Positions 27,542-35,136 of a stretch of DNA of 64,000 nucleotides are shown one piece after another. Numbering within the stretch: the stretch's first letter is position 1; each line of letters opens with the position of its first letter. The DNA is taken from NCBI GenBank assembly GCA_018228685.1, contig CP073691.1, positions 2,666,001-2,730,000 on the forward strand. Reading direction: 5' to 3'. The translations under genes were made by a program, and so were the position numbers. The notes under the pieces were generated by a model. That model did not search any database, had not been told where the DNA came from, and saw only the letters and a list, made by a program, of their open reading frames with translations. Source of the DNA: Clostridiaceae bacterium Marseille-Q4149 (GTDB taxonomy: Bacteria > Bacillota > Clostridia > Oscillospirales > Oscillospiraceae).

Positions 27542-27571
27542 CGGGGGACGCAGCCGCGTCCCCCGATTTTT
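27542..27571 (+). terminator. Terminator of secG
   Basis: CGGGGGACGC / GCGTCCCCCG stem, then ATTTTT. It lies just before the galactokinase ribosome site. Confidence 0.88.
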
Positions 27572-27588
27572 GTATGCAGGAGAAGCGT

Positions 27589-28689
27589 ATGGAGTATCTG
27601 ACTTTTTCCGCCCCCGGCCGGGTGGAGCTGGGGGGTAACCACACGGACCATCAGCACGGCTGCGTGCTGGCGGCGGCCATTGACCGCACCGCCCGGGCAC
27701 GGGTGCGGCCCACCGGAGAGGGCGTGGTCCGGGTGTTCTCCCGGGGGTATGCGCCGGTGGAGCTGGCCCCGGATGACCTGTCCCCCCGGCAGGAGGAGCG
27801 GAACACCACCGCCGCCCTGGTCCGGGGCATGGCCGCCGCCTTCCGGCGGAGGGGTCTGCCCTGGCGGGGATTTGACGCATGGGTGGAGTCCGACGTGCTG
27901 CCCGGCTCCGGCCTCTCCAGCAGCGCCGCCTTTGAGGTGCTGCTGGGCCGCATAGGCAATGCCCTGTTCGCCGGGAACAGCCTGACCGCCCCGGACATCG
28001 CCCGGATGGGCCAGTGGGCGGAGAACGTGTACTTCGGCAAGCCCTGCGGCCTGATGGATCAGCTGGCCAGCAGCACCGGCGGGCTGGTGTTCATGGACTT
28101 CCGGGACCCCGCCGCCCCGCTGGTGCGGCGGCTGGACGCCGCCCTGCCCGGGTACGCCCTGTGCGTGGTGGACAGCGGCGCGGACCACGCGGGACTCACC
28201 GATGCATACGCCGCCATCCCCCGGGAGCTGGGGGCCGTGTGCCGCCTGTTCGGAGCGGAGGTCCTGCGCCAGGTGGAGGAGGCGGAATTTTACCGCCGCC
28301 TGCCGGAGGTCCGCCGGGCCGCCGGGGACCGGGCGGTGCTGCGGGCCATCCATGTGTTCGACGAGAACCGCCGGGTGCTGGGCCAGGTGCAGGCCCTGGA
28401 AAACGGCGACACGGAGGGGTTCCTGGCCCTGGTCAACGACTCCGGCCGCTCCTCCTGGGAATATCTGCAGAACATCGCCCCGGAGGGGGCCGCCGGACAC
28501 CAGGAGCTGGCCGTGACCCTGGCCCTGTGCCGCCGCCTGCTGCGGGGCCGGGGAGCCGCCCGGGTACACGGCGGCGGCTTCGCCGGAACGGCCCTGTGCA
28601 TGGTGCCGGAGGCGGATTATCCCGCCTTCCGTGCGGAGCTGGAGACTTTGCTGGCCCCGGACTGCTGCCATCGGCTGCAAATCGTATAA
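27589..28689 (+). CDS. galK: Galactokinase (GHMP kinase)
   Basis: 366 residues. The signature is APGRVELGGNHTDHQHG, with Glu in the usual Asn place. The ATP loop LPGSGLSSSAAFEV and the third GHMP motif VHGGGFAGTALCMV are present, as is FGKPCGLMDQLASS. It phosphorylates galactose to galactose-1-phosphate. The ATG at 27589 has AGGAG 6 bases upstream; the in-frame ATG at 27574 overlaps that site. No galT or galE is adjacent. The last codons are part of a 75-bp direct repeat. Confidence 0.88.
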   Translation: MEYLTFSAPGRVELGGNHTDHQHGCVLAAAIDRTARARVRPTGEGVVRVFSRGYAPVELAPDDLSPRQEERNTTAALVRGMAAAFRRRGLPWRGFDAWVESDVLPGSGLSSSAAFEVLLGRIGNALFAGNSLTAPDIARMGQWAENVYFGKPCGLMDQLASSTGGLVFMDFRDPAAPLVRRLDAALPGYALCVVDSGADHAGLTDAYAAIPRELGAVCRLFGAEVLRQVEEAEFYRRLPEVRRAAGDRAVLRAIHVFDENRRVLGQVQALENGDTEGFLALVNDSGRSSWEYLQNIAPEGAAGHQELAVTLALCRRLLRGRGAARVHGGGFAGTALCMVPEADYPAFRAELETLLAPDCCHRLQIV

Positions 28690-28737
28690 AAATCGCCCCT
28701 GCCGCTGCGGCAGGGGCGAAGCGTTATTCGTCGTCCG
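28662..28737 (+). repeat. Direct repeat copy 1 (galK tail plus terminator)
   Basis: It includes the end of galK (LQIV-stop), the TCGCCCCTGCC hairpin and the last codons of the convergent gene. It recurs at 29111-29187. Confidence 0.88.
28686..28719 (-). terminator. Terminator of the small membrane protein gene
   Basis: TCGCCCCTGCCGC/GCGGCAGGGGCGA stem followed on the minus strand by TTTTTATACG. Confidence 0.8.
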
Positions 28738-28957
28738 ACTCCTCCGAATGGGAGGAATCTCCTTTTTTCAGATGGGAGACGATGATGCCGGTGCAGCACA
28801 GTATAAGCACCGCCAGCACCAGCGTGCAATACAGAACAGGGCCATACATCAAATCGGTTGACATAAGGCCAAAGCCCAAAAAGCCAAGCGTGGAACCCAA
28901 AAAGAGCAAGAGAACCACCGCAGCACCCAGCAGAATCAGTTTGGTTATAAGCTTCAT
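28724..28957 (-). CDS. Small two-TM membrane protein
   Basis: 77 residues starting MKLITKLILLG; AGGAG lies 7 bases before this ATG, so the ATG at 28972 is not used. Two hydrophobic helices (residues 4-30 and 37-60) are followed by a short acidic/serine cytoplasmic tail ending SDDE. No family is recognised. It has its own promoter with a GACAC-type operator over the start of transcription, and lies between two copies of a direct repeat. Confidence 0.75.
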   Translation of the reverse strand: MKLITKLILLGAAVVLLLFLGSTLGFLGFGLMSTDLMYGPVLYCTLVLAVLILCCTGIIVSHLKKGDSSHSEESDDE

Positions 28958-29006
28958 ATTTTGACTCCTCACTTTCTACTAAACGCACAATTTGCAGCTT
29001 TTCATC

Positions 29007-29021
29007 CGGACACTGTGTCGG
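29007..29021. promoter_or_regulatory. GACAC-type operator 2
   Basis: CGGACAC-T-GTGTCGG, immediately downstream of the -10 box and centred on the likely transcription start of the small membrane protein gene. A repressor site is the simple reading. Confidence 0.75.
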
Positions 29022-29022
29022 C

Positions 29023-29051
29023 ATATTACCATATTCAAAACGAAACGTCAA
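29023..29051 (-). promoter_or_regulatory. Promoter of the small membrane protein gene
   Basis: TTGACG (29046-29051), 17 bases, TAATAT (29023-29028) on the minus strand. Confidence 0.8.
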
Positions 29052-29110
29052 CATGATATTGTGAAATCGCCCATGTATAAAAGCTCGCGATTTGCGCACT
29101 TACACATGCG

Positions 29111-29187
29111 CCGCTGCCACCGAGTGCAAATCGTATAAAAATCGCCCCTGCCGCTGCGGCAGGGGCGAGGCCGTCATTCGTCGTCCT
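29111..29187 (+). repeat. Direct repeat copy 2
   Basis: It matches 28662-28737 with a few changes, including a non-coding copy of the galK tail (GTGCAAATCGTATAA) and the same hairpin. Confidence 0.88.
29136..29168 (-). terminator. Terminator of the lipid kinase gene
   Basis: The same TCGCCCCTGCCGC stem as at 28686, with TTTTTATACG on the minus strand. Confidence 0.8.
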
Positions 29188-30070
29188 GGATCATCAGCTG
29201 CACGGCGCTGTGCAGGTTGCGGATCTCCACCCGGGGGGCGGAGGGGGCGTATTCGCCGTCCAGGGACCAGGGGATGTCCTCCCGGGTGGTGACGGTGACA
29301 CTGCGGACGTGGCGGAAGATCACCCCGGGATAGTCATAGTCCATGCGGTTCAGGGCCGTGATGAGGTTTTGCAGGTCCAGGGCGGTTTTGGGCATCCGCA
29401 GCAGGATCAGCTCGAACATGCCGTCGTCCATATGCACCCGCTTGGGGTCCAGCTTCACCAGGCCCCCCAGGGAGGTGGAGTTGCACACCGCGCCGAAGAT
29501 GAAGTCCCCGTCGAAGGACTCGCCGTCGGCCTCCACCCCGCAGCGGTAGGGCCGCAGGGAGTCCAGATTCTTGATGCCCTCCAGAATGTATGCAAAGTGA
29601 CCCAGGGCGTTCTTCGTCTCCTGGGACGCGGAGTAGGACGCCTTGGTAAAGGCCCCGAAGGAGGCCACATAGGAGAAATACCGAGCGTTATGGGCCCCCA
29701 GATCCAGGGGATGGGGGGTGCCCTCCACCACCGCCCGGGCCGCCTGCTGCACGGAGGAGGGGATCCGCAGGCTGGCGGCAAAGTCGTTGGTGCTGCCGTT
29801 GGGCAGATAGCCCACCGGCGGGCGGTTTTCCAGCTGCATCAGGCCCGACAGCGTCTCGTTGAGGGTGCCGTCTCCGCCGGCGCACACCACCAGGTCATAG
29901 TCCCCGCCCCATTGGGCGGCGAAGCGGGCGGCGTCCCCGGCGGCCTGGGTCAGCATCACCCGCACCAGGTACCCGGCCCGGCCGAAGGTGGCCACGGCGT
30001 CAAACAGAGGGGCGGAGGACTTGGTCTTGCCCGCCCGGGGATTGACAATGAACAACAGGGTCTTATCCAT
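29174..30070 (-). CDS. Diacylglycerol kinase-like lipid kinase (DagK/YegS family)
   Basis: 298 residues. The catalytic-domain signature CAGGDGTLNETLSG lies near residue 65, with VNPRAGK at the N-terminus and LPNGSTNDFAASL, all typical of DAGK_cat. It phosphorylates a lipid such as diacylglycerol to phosphatidate, probably recycling headgroup-stripped lipids at the membrane. Confidence 0.9.
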   Translation of the reverse strand: MDKTLLFIVNPRAGKTKSSAPLFDAVATFGRAGYLVRVMLTQAAGDAARFAAQWGGDYDLVVCAGGDGTLNETLSGLMQLENRPPVGYLPNGSTNDFAASLRIPSSVQQAARAVVEGTPHPLDLGAHNARYFSYVASFGAFTKASYSASQETKNALGHFAYILEGIKNLDSLRPYRCGVEADGESFDGDFIFGAVCNSTSLGGLVKLDPKRVHMDDGMFELILLRMPKTALDLQNLITALNRMDYDYPGVIFRHVRSVTVTTREDIPWSLDGEYAPSAPRVEIRNLHSAVQLMIQDDE

Positions 30071-30114
30071 GAACAGTCTCCTTTACCATCGTCGCCTTTG
30101 ATAATAGTCCCAAT

Positions 30115-30143
30115 ATTATACCGCTTTTCCCGGCGGATTGCAA
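30115..30143 (-). promoter_or_regulatory. Promoter of the lipid kinase gene
   Basis: TTGCAA (30138-30143), 17 bases, TATAAT (30115-30120). Confidence 0.8.
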
Positions 30144-30192
30144 GCATTTGACACCGGCTGCGGGTCAGGGGCAGAAAGTGGTTATGAATGGA

Positions 30193-30221
30193 TTGCATTT
30201 TTCGGAAGAATCTGTTAAAAT
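30193..30221 (+). promoter_or_regulatory. Promoter of the smsC-smsB operon
   Basis: TTGCAT, 17 bases, TAAAAT. Confidence 0.75.
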
Positions 30222-30265
30222 TATCATTTTGTGAGGGGATTTTTCCCCAAAGGAGGAAGCATTCC

Positions 30266-31006
30266 ATGCTGGAGCTGCAAAACATCTGCTATCGCGTGTC
30301 CACTCCCGAGGGGGAGCTGGACATTCTCAGGGACATCAGCATCACCATTCCGGACCAGCGGCTGATGGTTTTCACCGGCCCCAACGGCGGCGGAAAAACC
30401 ACCCTGGCCAAGATCATCATGGGCCTGGTCCAGCCCACCTCCGGCCGCATTCTGTATAACGGCCAGGACGTCACCCCGCTGTCCATCACCGACCGGGCAA
30501 GGCTGGGCATCAGCTACGGCTTTCAGCAGCCGCCCCGGTTCAAGGGGATCACGGTCCACGATCTGCTGCGGCTGGCGGCGGGGAAGGAAAAGCTCACCAA
30601 GGACCAGTGCTGCGCCTATCTGACCAAGGTGGGCCTGTGCGCCAACGACTATCTGGACCGGGAGGTGGACGTGTCCCTTTCCGGCGGCGAGGTCAAGCGC
30701 ATCGAGATCGCCACCATTCTGGCCCGCCGGGGCAGTCTGATGATCTTCGACGAGCCGGAGGCGGGCATCGACCTGTGGTCCTTCGCCCGGCTGACGGAGA
30801 CCTTTGAACAGATCCACCGGGAGCATCAGGCCGCCATGATCATCATCTCCCACCAGGAGCGGATCATCCAGCTGGCCGACGAGATCGCCGTGATCGCCGG
30901 GGGACGCATCGCCCACCGGGGCACCACGGAGGAAATTCTGCCGCTGATCCTGGCGGACACCCTGGGCGGATGCCCGGTGCTGAATCGAGAGGAGGCCCGT
31001 TCATGA
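30266..31006 (+). CDS. SufC-like Fe-S assembly ATPase (SmsC type)
   Basis: 246 residues of soluble ABC ATPase: Walker A GPNGGGKTTLAKI, signature LSGGEVKRIEIATI, Walker B LMIFDEPEAGIDLW. Close to SufC but with the D-loop SLMIFDEPEAGID variant. AAAGGAGG lies 9 bases before the ATG at 30266; upstream codons in the same frame are rejected. It overlaps the next gene by ATGA, so the two subunits are coupled. It should power cluster assembly on the SufB-like scaffold. Confidence 0.88.
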   Translation: MLELQNICYRVSTPEGELDILRDISITIPDQRLMVFTGPNGGGKTTLAKIIMGLVQPTSGRILYNGQDVTPLSITDRARLGISYGFQQPPRFKGITVHDLLRLAAGKEKLTKDQCCAYLTKVGLCANDYLDREVDVSLSGGEVKRIEIATILARRGSLMIFDEPEAGIDLWSFARLTETFEQIHREHQAAMIIISHQERIIQLADEIAVIAGGRIAHRGTTEEILPLILADTLGGCPVLNREEARS

Positions 31007-31932
31007 TCACCGAGATCGACGCAAAGCTGCTGGAAAAAATCGCCGACCTGACCGGAAAGCCCGCCGGGGCCTTCAACATCCGCAAGGACATGGGCTGCGA
31101 GGCCCGGCAGTCCACGGAGCACATCGCCATCGACCCCCGGGCCGACGGCAAGCCCGGCATCGACATCCATTTCAAGGCTGGCACCAAGGGCGAGACCTGT
31201 CACATCCCCGTCATCATCAGCCAGACGGGCATGAGCGACATGGTGTATAACGACTTCTATGTGGCCGACGACTGCGACGTGAACATCGTGGCCGGGTGCG
31301 GCATCCACAACTCCGGCTGTGACGAAAGCCGCCACGACGGCATCCACACCTTCCACATCGGCAGAAACTGCCGGGTCCACTACACGGAGAAGCATTACGG
31401 CGAGGACGCCCAGGGCGAGACCGGCAAAAACGTGATGAATCCCCAGACCATCGTGTATCTGGGGGAGAACTCCACCATGCAGATGGACACCGTCCAGATC
31501 CGGGGCATCGACTCCACCCTGCGGGACACCCGGTTTTACTGTGAGGCCGGCAGCGAGGTGGTGGTCACCGAGCGCCTGCTGACCCACGGGGACCAGACCG
31601 CGGAAAGCGACATGACCATCGAGCTCAACGGCCAGGACGCCCGGGGCCGGGTGATCTCCCGGTCCGTGGCCCAGGACGGCTCCCGCCAGGTGTTCCGCCC
31701 GGTGATGGTGGGCAACAGCCAGTGCTTCGGCCATGTGCAGTGCGACTCCATCATCATGGGCGCCGCCCACATCCAGTCCGTTCCGGCCATCACCGCCAAC
31801 TGTCCCGACGCCCAGCTGATCCACGAGGCCGCCATCGGCAAAATCGCCGGGGACCAGCTGCTGAAGCTGGAGACCCTGGGCCTGACCCCCGAGGAGGCCG
31901 AGGAGACCATCCTCAAGGGCTTCCTGGCGTAA
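31003..31932 (+). CDS. SufB/SufD-like Fe-S scaffold (SmsB type)
   Basis: 309 residues, shorter than SufB (about 470) and lacking its N-terminal part. The beta-helix core is recognisable (YNDFYVADDCDVNIVAGCGIHNSGC, then HYTEKHYGE) along with the C-terminal helical end LIHEAAIGKIAGDQLLKLETLG, as in SufB/SufD. Several Cys in GCGIHNSGCDESRH could hold the cluster. No sufS, sufU or sufD follows; a tRNA cluster does. This two-gene arrangement fits the minimal SMS type of SUF system known from archaea and anaerobes. Confidence 0.85.
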   Translation: MITEIDAKLLEKIADLTGKPAGAFNIRKDMGCEARQSTEHIAIDPRADGKPGIDIHFKAGTKGETCHIPVIISQTGMSDMVYNDFYVADDCDVNIVAGCGIHNSGCDESRHDGIHTFHIGRNCRVHYTEKHYGEDAQGETGKNVMNPQTIVYLGENSTMQMDTVQIRGIDSTLRDTRFYCEAGSEVVVTERLLTHGDQTAESDMTIELNGQDARGRVISRSVAQDGSRQVFRPVMVGNSQCFGHVQCDSIIMGAAHIQSVPAITANCPDAQLIHEAAIGKIAGDQLLKLETLGLTPEEAEETILKGFLA

Positions 31933-31943
31933 AATACGCAGCA

Positions 31944-31978
31944 AAAACCCGCGTATCCACTGCGGATACGCGGGTTTT
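31944..31978. terminator. Bidirectional terminator between smsB and the tRNA cluster
   Basis: AAAACCCGCGTATCC / GGATACGCGGGTTTT 15-bp stem. Confidence 0.88.
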
Positions 31979-31982
31979 GGTT

Positions 31983-32058
31983 TGGTGCCCCGTCGGGGAT
32001 TCGAACCCCGGACACCCTGCTTAAAAGGCAGGTGCTCTACCGACTGAGCTAACGGAGC
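31983..32058 (-). tRNA. tRNA-Lys (anticodon TTT)
   Basis: A full cloverleaf reads on the minus strand. The acceptor is GCTCCGT/ACGGGGC, the anticodon loop CTTTTAA within CCTGC/GCAGG, the T-loop TTCGAAT, and CCA is encoded. Confidence 0.96.
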
Positions 32059-32099
32059 GTGGCACATATGAAAAAAGGATGGGGCCATCCGGAAAGGCG

Positions 32100-32174
32100 T
32101 GGCAGGGATGGCTGGACTCGAACCAGCGGATGAGGGAGTCAAAGTCCCTTGCCTTACCACTTGGCTACACCCCT
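32100..32174 (-). tRNA. tRNA-Gln (anticodon TTG)
   Basis: Acceptor AGGGGTG/CATCCCT, anticodon stem AGGGA/TCCCT with loop CTTTGAC, T-arm GCTGG/CCAGC, encoded CCA, 75 nt. Confidence 0.96.
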
Positions 32175-32179
32175 GTGTG

Positions 32180-32219
32180 GAAAAAGAATCAGGGATTGGG
32201 ATCGCTCCCAATCCCTGAT
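32180..32219 (-). terminator. Terminator inside the tRNA cluster
   Basis: ATCAGGGATTGGGA / TCCCAATCCCTGAT stem, then on the minus strand TCTTTTTCC. It lies between tRNA-His and tRNA-Gln. Confidence 0.8.
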
Positions 32220-32225
32220 ATTCAG

Positions 32226-32303
<78 letters not shown>

Positions 32304-32349
32304 ATATAGAACCGCAAGGAACGCCGGACGACATGCTCCAGTAAAGAAG

Positions 32350-32426
<77 letters not shown>

Positions 32427-32435
32427 ATAAAAAAG

Positions 32436-32510
32436 TGGAGCGGGTGACGGGAATCGAACCCGCATCCCCAGCTTGGAAGGCTGGTGCCCTGGCCATTGTG
32501 CTACACCCGC
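32436..32510 (-). tRNA. tRNA-Gly (anticodon TCC)
   Basis: Acceptor GCGGGTG/CACCCGC, anticodon loop CTTCCAA within CCAGC/GCTGG, encoded CCA. It is the first tRNA of the cluster in transcription order. Confidence 0.96.
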
Positions 32511-32619
32511 ATGCGCCCTCCGCGAAATCGTCAGCTTTGTCATATTACCATATACTGCTTGGTTCTGTCAAGAGAAAAATTGAAATTTTCCGCCCTCAGA
32601 AAATCCCAGGAAAAATCCT

Positions 32620-32633
32620 CGAACATCTGTTGC
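32620..32633. promoter_or_regulatory. LexA (SOS) box
   Basis: CGAACATCTGTTGC matches the Firmicute CGAAC-N4-GTTCG pattern except the last two bases. It overlaps the -35 box of lexA, as expected for autoregulation. Confidence 0.7.
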
Positions 32634-32658
32634 AAACCCGGATTTTCTGTGATATAAT
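32630..32658 (+). promoter_or_regulatory. Promoter of lexA
   Basis: TTGCAA, 17 bases, TATAAT. Confidence 0.85.
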
Positions 32659-32690
32659 CGAAAAAAGTACCCGGTAAAGGAGCGGACATC

Positions 32691-33278
32691 ATGGCCCAGC
32701 TGACCAAAATGCAGCAGAAAATCTATGACTACATCGTCCAGGCCATCCAGGACCAGGGGTATCCCCCCTCGGTGCGGGAGATCGGCGAGGCCGTGGGGCT
32801 GAAGTCCCCCTCCACGGTGCACTTTCACCTGAAGCACCTGGAGGAGCTGGGCGTCATCGGCAAGCAGGCCGGAAAGGGCCGTGCCCTGACCCTGACGGAG
32901 GCGCCCCAGGAGAACCAGGTGCCCATTGTGGGCAATGTGGCCGCCGGGTCCCCCATTCTGGCCCAGGAGTGCATCGAGGATTACCTGACCTTCGACACCG
33001 GCGGCCGGGACGGGGAGTATTTCGCCCTGCGGGTCCGGGGCGAGTCCATGATCAATGCCGGCATCCTTCCGGACGACCTGGTGGTGGTGCACCAGCAGCC
33101 CGCCGCCAACAACGGCGAGATCGTGGTGGCCCTGCTGGGGGACGAGGCCACGGTGAAGCGCCTGAAGCGGCAGGGGAGAGAGGTCTGGCTCCTGCCGGAA
33201 AACCCGGCCTATCAGCCCATCGACGGGCGGGAGGCCCGGATCCTGGGCAAGGTGGCCGCCGTCATCCGCCGGTATTGA
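32691..33278 (+). CDS. lexA: SOS-response repressor LexA
   Basis: 195 residues. The N-terminal winged helix (YPPSVREIGEAVGLKSPSTV) binds DNA. The Ala-Gly self-cleavage site lies in VAAGSPI, the catalytic Ser in GESMINAGI, and the Lys in LGDEATVKRLK. RecA-stimulated autoproteolysis derepresses DNA-damage genes. The promoter has a LexA box. The stop codon overlaps the -35 box of the cysS promoter. Confidence 0.96.
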   Translation: MAQLTKMQQKIYDYIVQAIQDQGYPPSVREIGEAVGLKSPSTVHFHLKHLEELGVIGKQAGKGRALTLTEAPQENQVPIVGNVAAGSPILAQECIEDYLTFDTGGRDGEYFALRVRGESMINAGILPDDLVVVHQQPAANNGEIVVALLGDEATVKRLKRQGREVWLLPENPAYQPIDGREARILGKVAAVIRRY

Positions 33279-33303
33279 CACGCCGGGCCCAAGCCGCTAT
33301 AAT
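33275..33303 (+). promoter_or_regulatory. Promoter of the T-box-cysS unit
   Basis: TTGACA, 17 bases, TATAAT, overlapping the lexA stop codon. Confidence 0.88.
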
Positions 33304-33307
33304 AATA

Positions 33308-33537
33308 GCCAATCGAACAGCGCGACGATCGGAAAGAGTATGCCGCGCAGCTCCGGCAAGAGAGGGACGGCCACCGGCTGCAAGCCGTCCTGCGGGGTGC
33401 GGCAGAAGGTGCGTCCGGGAGCGCGCGGGATGTGGAAGCCCGCCGCATGGCCTGCGTCAAAGGCCCTCAAGCGACAAACGAGAGTGGAACCGCGAGACAT
33501 CGCCTCTCATGCCCCTGGGCATGGGAGGCTTTTTGTT
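33308..33537 (+). promoter_or_regulatory. T-box riboswitch (cysteinyl-tRNA) leader of cysS
   Basis: The leader has the stem I base with an AAAGAGTA (AGTA-box) element at 33325-33333 and a long stem I region. The T-box sequence AGAGTGGAACCGCGAG is at 33481-33496 and an intrinsic terminator GCCTCTCATGCCC/GGCATGGGAGGC-TTTTT at 33502-33534. A TGC at 33410-33412 is a candidate Cys specifier codon, though other TGCs occur nearby. Uncharged tRNA-Cys should stabilise the antiterminator and switch on cysS. Confidence 0.9.
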
Positions 33538-33573
33538 TGCCATCGAAAACTGACGATTGAAGGAGAACACACC

Positions 33574-35022
33574 ATGTATCTGTATAATTCCGCCACCCAT
33601 CGGAAAGAGGAGTTCAAGACCCACACCCCCGGCCATGTGGAGATGTACACCTGCGGCCCCACGGTGTATCACTTTGCCCACATCGGCAACCTCCGCAGCT
33701 ATATCATGGAGGACGTGCTGGAGAAATACCTGCGCTACGCCGGATACAGCGTCAACCGGGTCATGAACATCACCGACGTGGGCCACCTGACCTCCGACGC
33801 CGACCAGGGCGAGGACAAGATGCTCAAGGGCGCCCGGCGGGAGCACAAAACCGTCATGGAGATCGCTCAGTATTACACCGACGCCTTTTTCGAGGACTGC
33901 CGCAAGCTGAACATCAAGCGCCCCGACGTGGTCCAGCCCGCCACCGGCCTCATTGACGACTATATCAGGATCATCACCCGCCTGCTGGACACCGGCTATG
34001 CCTATGTGGCCGGGGGCAACGTGTATTTCGACACCAGCAAGCTGGAGCGGTACTATATCTTCAACGACCACAACGAGGAGGACCTGGCCGTGGGCGTCCG
34101 GGAGGGCGTGGAGGAGGACACCAACAAGCGCAACCGCAACGACTTCGTCCTCTGGTTCACCAAGTCCAAGTTCGAGGATCAGGCCCTGAAATGGGACTCC
34201 CCCTGGGGCGTGGGCTATCCCGGCTGGCACATTGAGTGCTCCGGCATCTCCATGAAGTACAACGGCGAGTATCTGGACCTGCACTGCGGCGGCATCGACA
34301 ACGCCTTCCCCCACCACACCAACGAAATCGCCCAGTCCGAGAGCTATCTGGGCCATCTCTGGTGCCCCCAGTGGTGCCATGTGGCCCACCTGAACACCGA
34401 GGGCGGCAAAATGTCCAAGTCCAAGGGCGAGTTTTTAACCGTGTCCCTGCTGGAGCAGAAGGGGTATGATCCCCTGGCCTATCGCTTCTTCTGCCTGCAA
34501 AGCCACTATCGCAAGAGCCTGGTGTTCACCTGGGAGAATCTGGACAACGCCGTGGCGGCCTATAACAAGCTGCTGGCCAAAATCGCCGCCCTGACCCCCG
34601 GCAAGGGAGACGTGGACCCGGCGGCTCTGGAGGAGCTGAAGGCCCGCTTCACCAAGGCCATGGACAACGACCTGAACACCTCCATGGCGGTGACGGTGCT
34701 CTATGACGTGCTGAAGGCCAGGACCACCGACGCCACCAAGCTGGCGGCTCTGGACAGCTTCGACCAGGTGCTGGGCCTGAAGCTGACGGAGAAGGCGGCG
34801 TCCCTGCGCAAGACCCAGGCGGCGGCTCCCGCCGCCGGCGGCTTCACCGTGGTCTGCGAGGACGGCGGCCAGGATCCCCAGGTGGAGGCCCTGATCCGGG
34901 CCCGGGCCGACGCCAAGAAGGCCAAAAACTTCGCCGAGGCCGACCGTATCCGCGATGAGCTGAAGGCCCAGGGCGTGGAGATCACCGACGTCCCCGGCGG
35001 CGTCCGCTGGAAGCGGGCATAA
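33574..35022 (+). CDS. cysS: Cysteinyl-tRNA synthetase
   Basis: 482 residues, class I. The zinc Cys and HIGH region are in TCGPTVYHFAHIGNLR and the KMSKS loop is GKMSKSKGEF. HIECSGIS supplies another zinc ligand, and the anticodon-binding C-terminus is present. GGAG lies before the ATG at 33574; the open frame continues upstream through the T-box leader and is not coding there. Confidence 0.96.
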   Translation: MYLYNSATHRKEEFKTHTPGHVEMYTCGPTVYHFAHIGNLRSYIMEDVLEKYLRYAGYSVNRVMNITDVGHLTSDADQGEDKMLKGARREHKTVMEIAQYYTDAFFEDCRKLNIKRPDVVQPATGLIDDYIRIITRLLDTGYAYVAGGNVYFDTSKLERYYIFNDHNEEDLAVGVREGVEEDTNKRNRNDFVLWFTKSKFEDQALKWDSPWGVGYPGWHIECSGISMKYNGEYLDLHCGGIDNAFPHHTNEIAQSESYLGHLWCPQWCHVAHLNTEGGKMSKSKGEFLTVSLLEQKGYDPLAYRFFCLQSHYRKSLVFTWENLDNAVAAYNKLLAKIAALTPGKGDVDPAALEELKARFTKAMDNDLNTSMAVTVLYDVLKARTTDATKLAALDSFDQVLGLKLTEKAASLRKTQAAAPAAGGFTVVCEDGGQDPQVEALIRARADAKKAKNFAEADRIRDELKAQGVEITDVPGGVRWKRA

Positions 35023-35069
35023 GTCCCCAATAAGCAGCAAGCCCGCCGCGCATTTTTCCTTCGTACCCA

Positions 35070-35098
35070 TTGCGCATCCGGGCCGCATGGGGTATAAT
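35070..35098 (+). promoter_or_regulatory. Promoter of the nucleotidyltransferase-aminotransferase gene
   Basis: TTGCGC, 17 bases, TATAAT. Confidence 0.78.
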
Positions 35099-35136
35099 AA
35101 AACGTCAAATCTCTGAAAGAAAAAGGAGAGATCCAT

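Noticed and set aside
31003..31932. Calling the gene SufD with sufB missing by truncation
   Set aside because: The reading frame is complete with an ATGA-coupled start and its own terminator, and its core looks SufB-like, so a minimal system is more likely than a broken suf operon.
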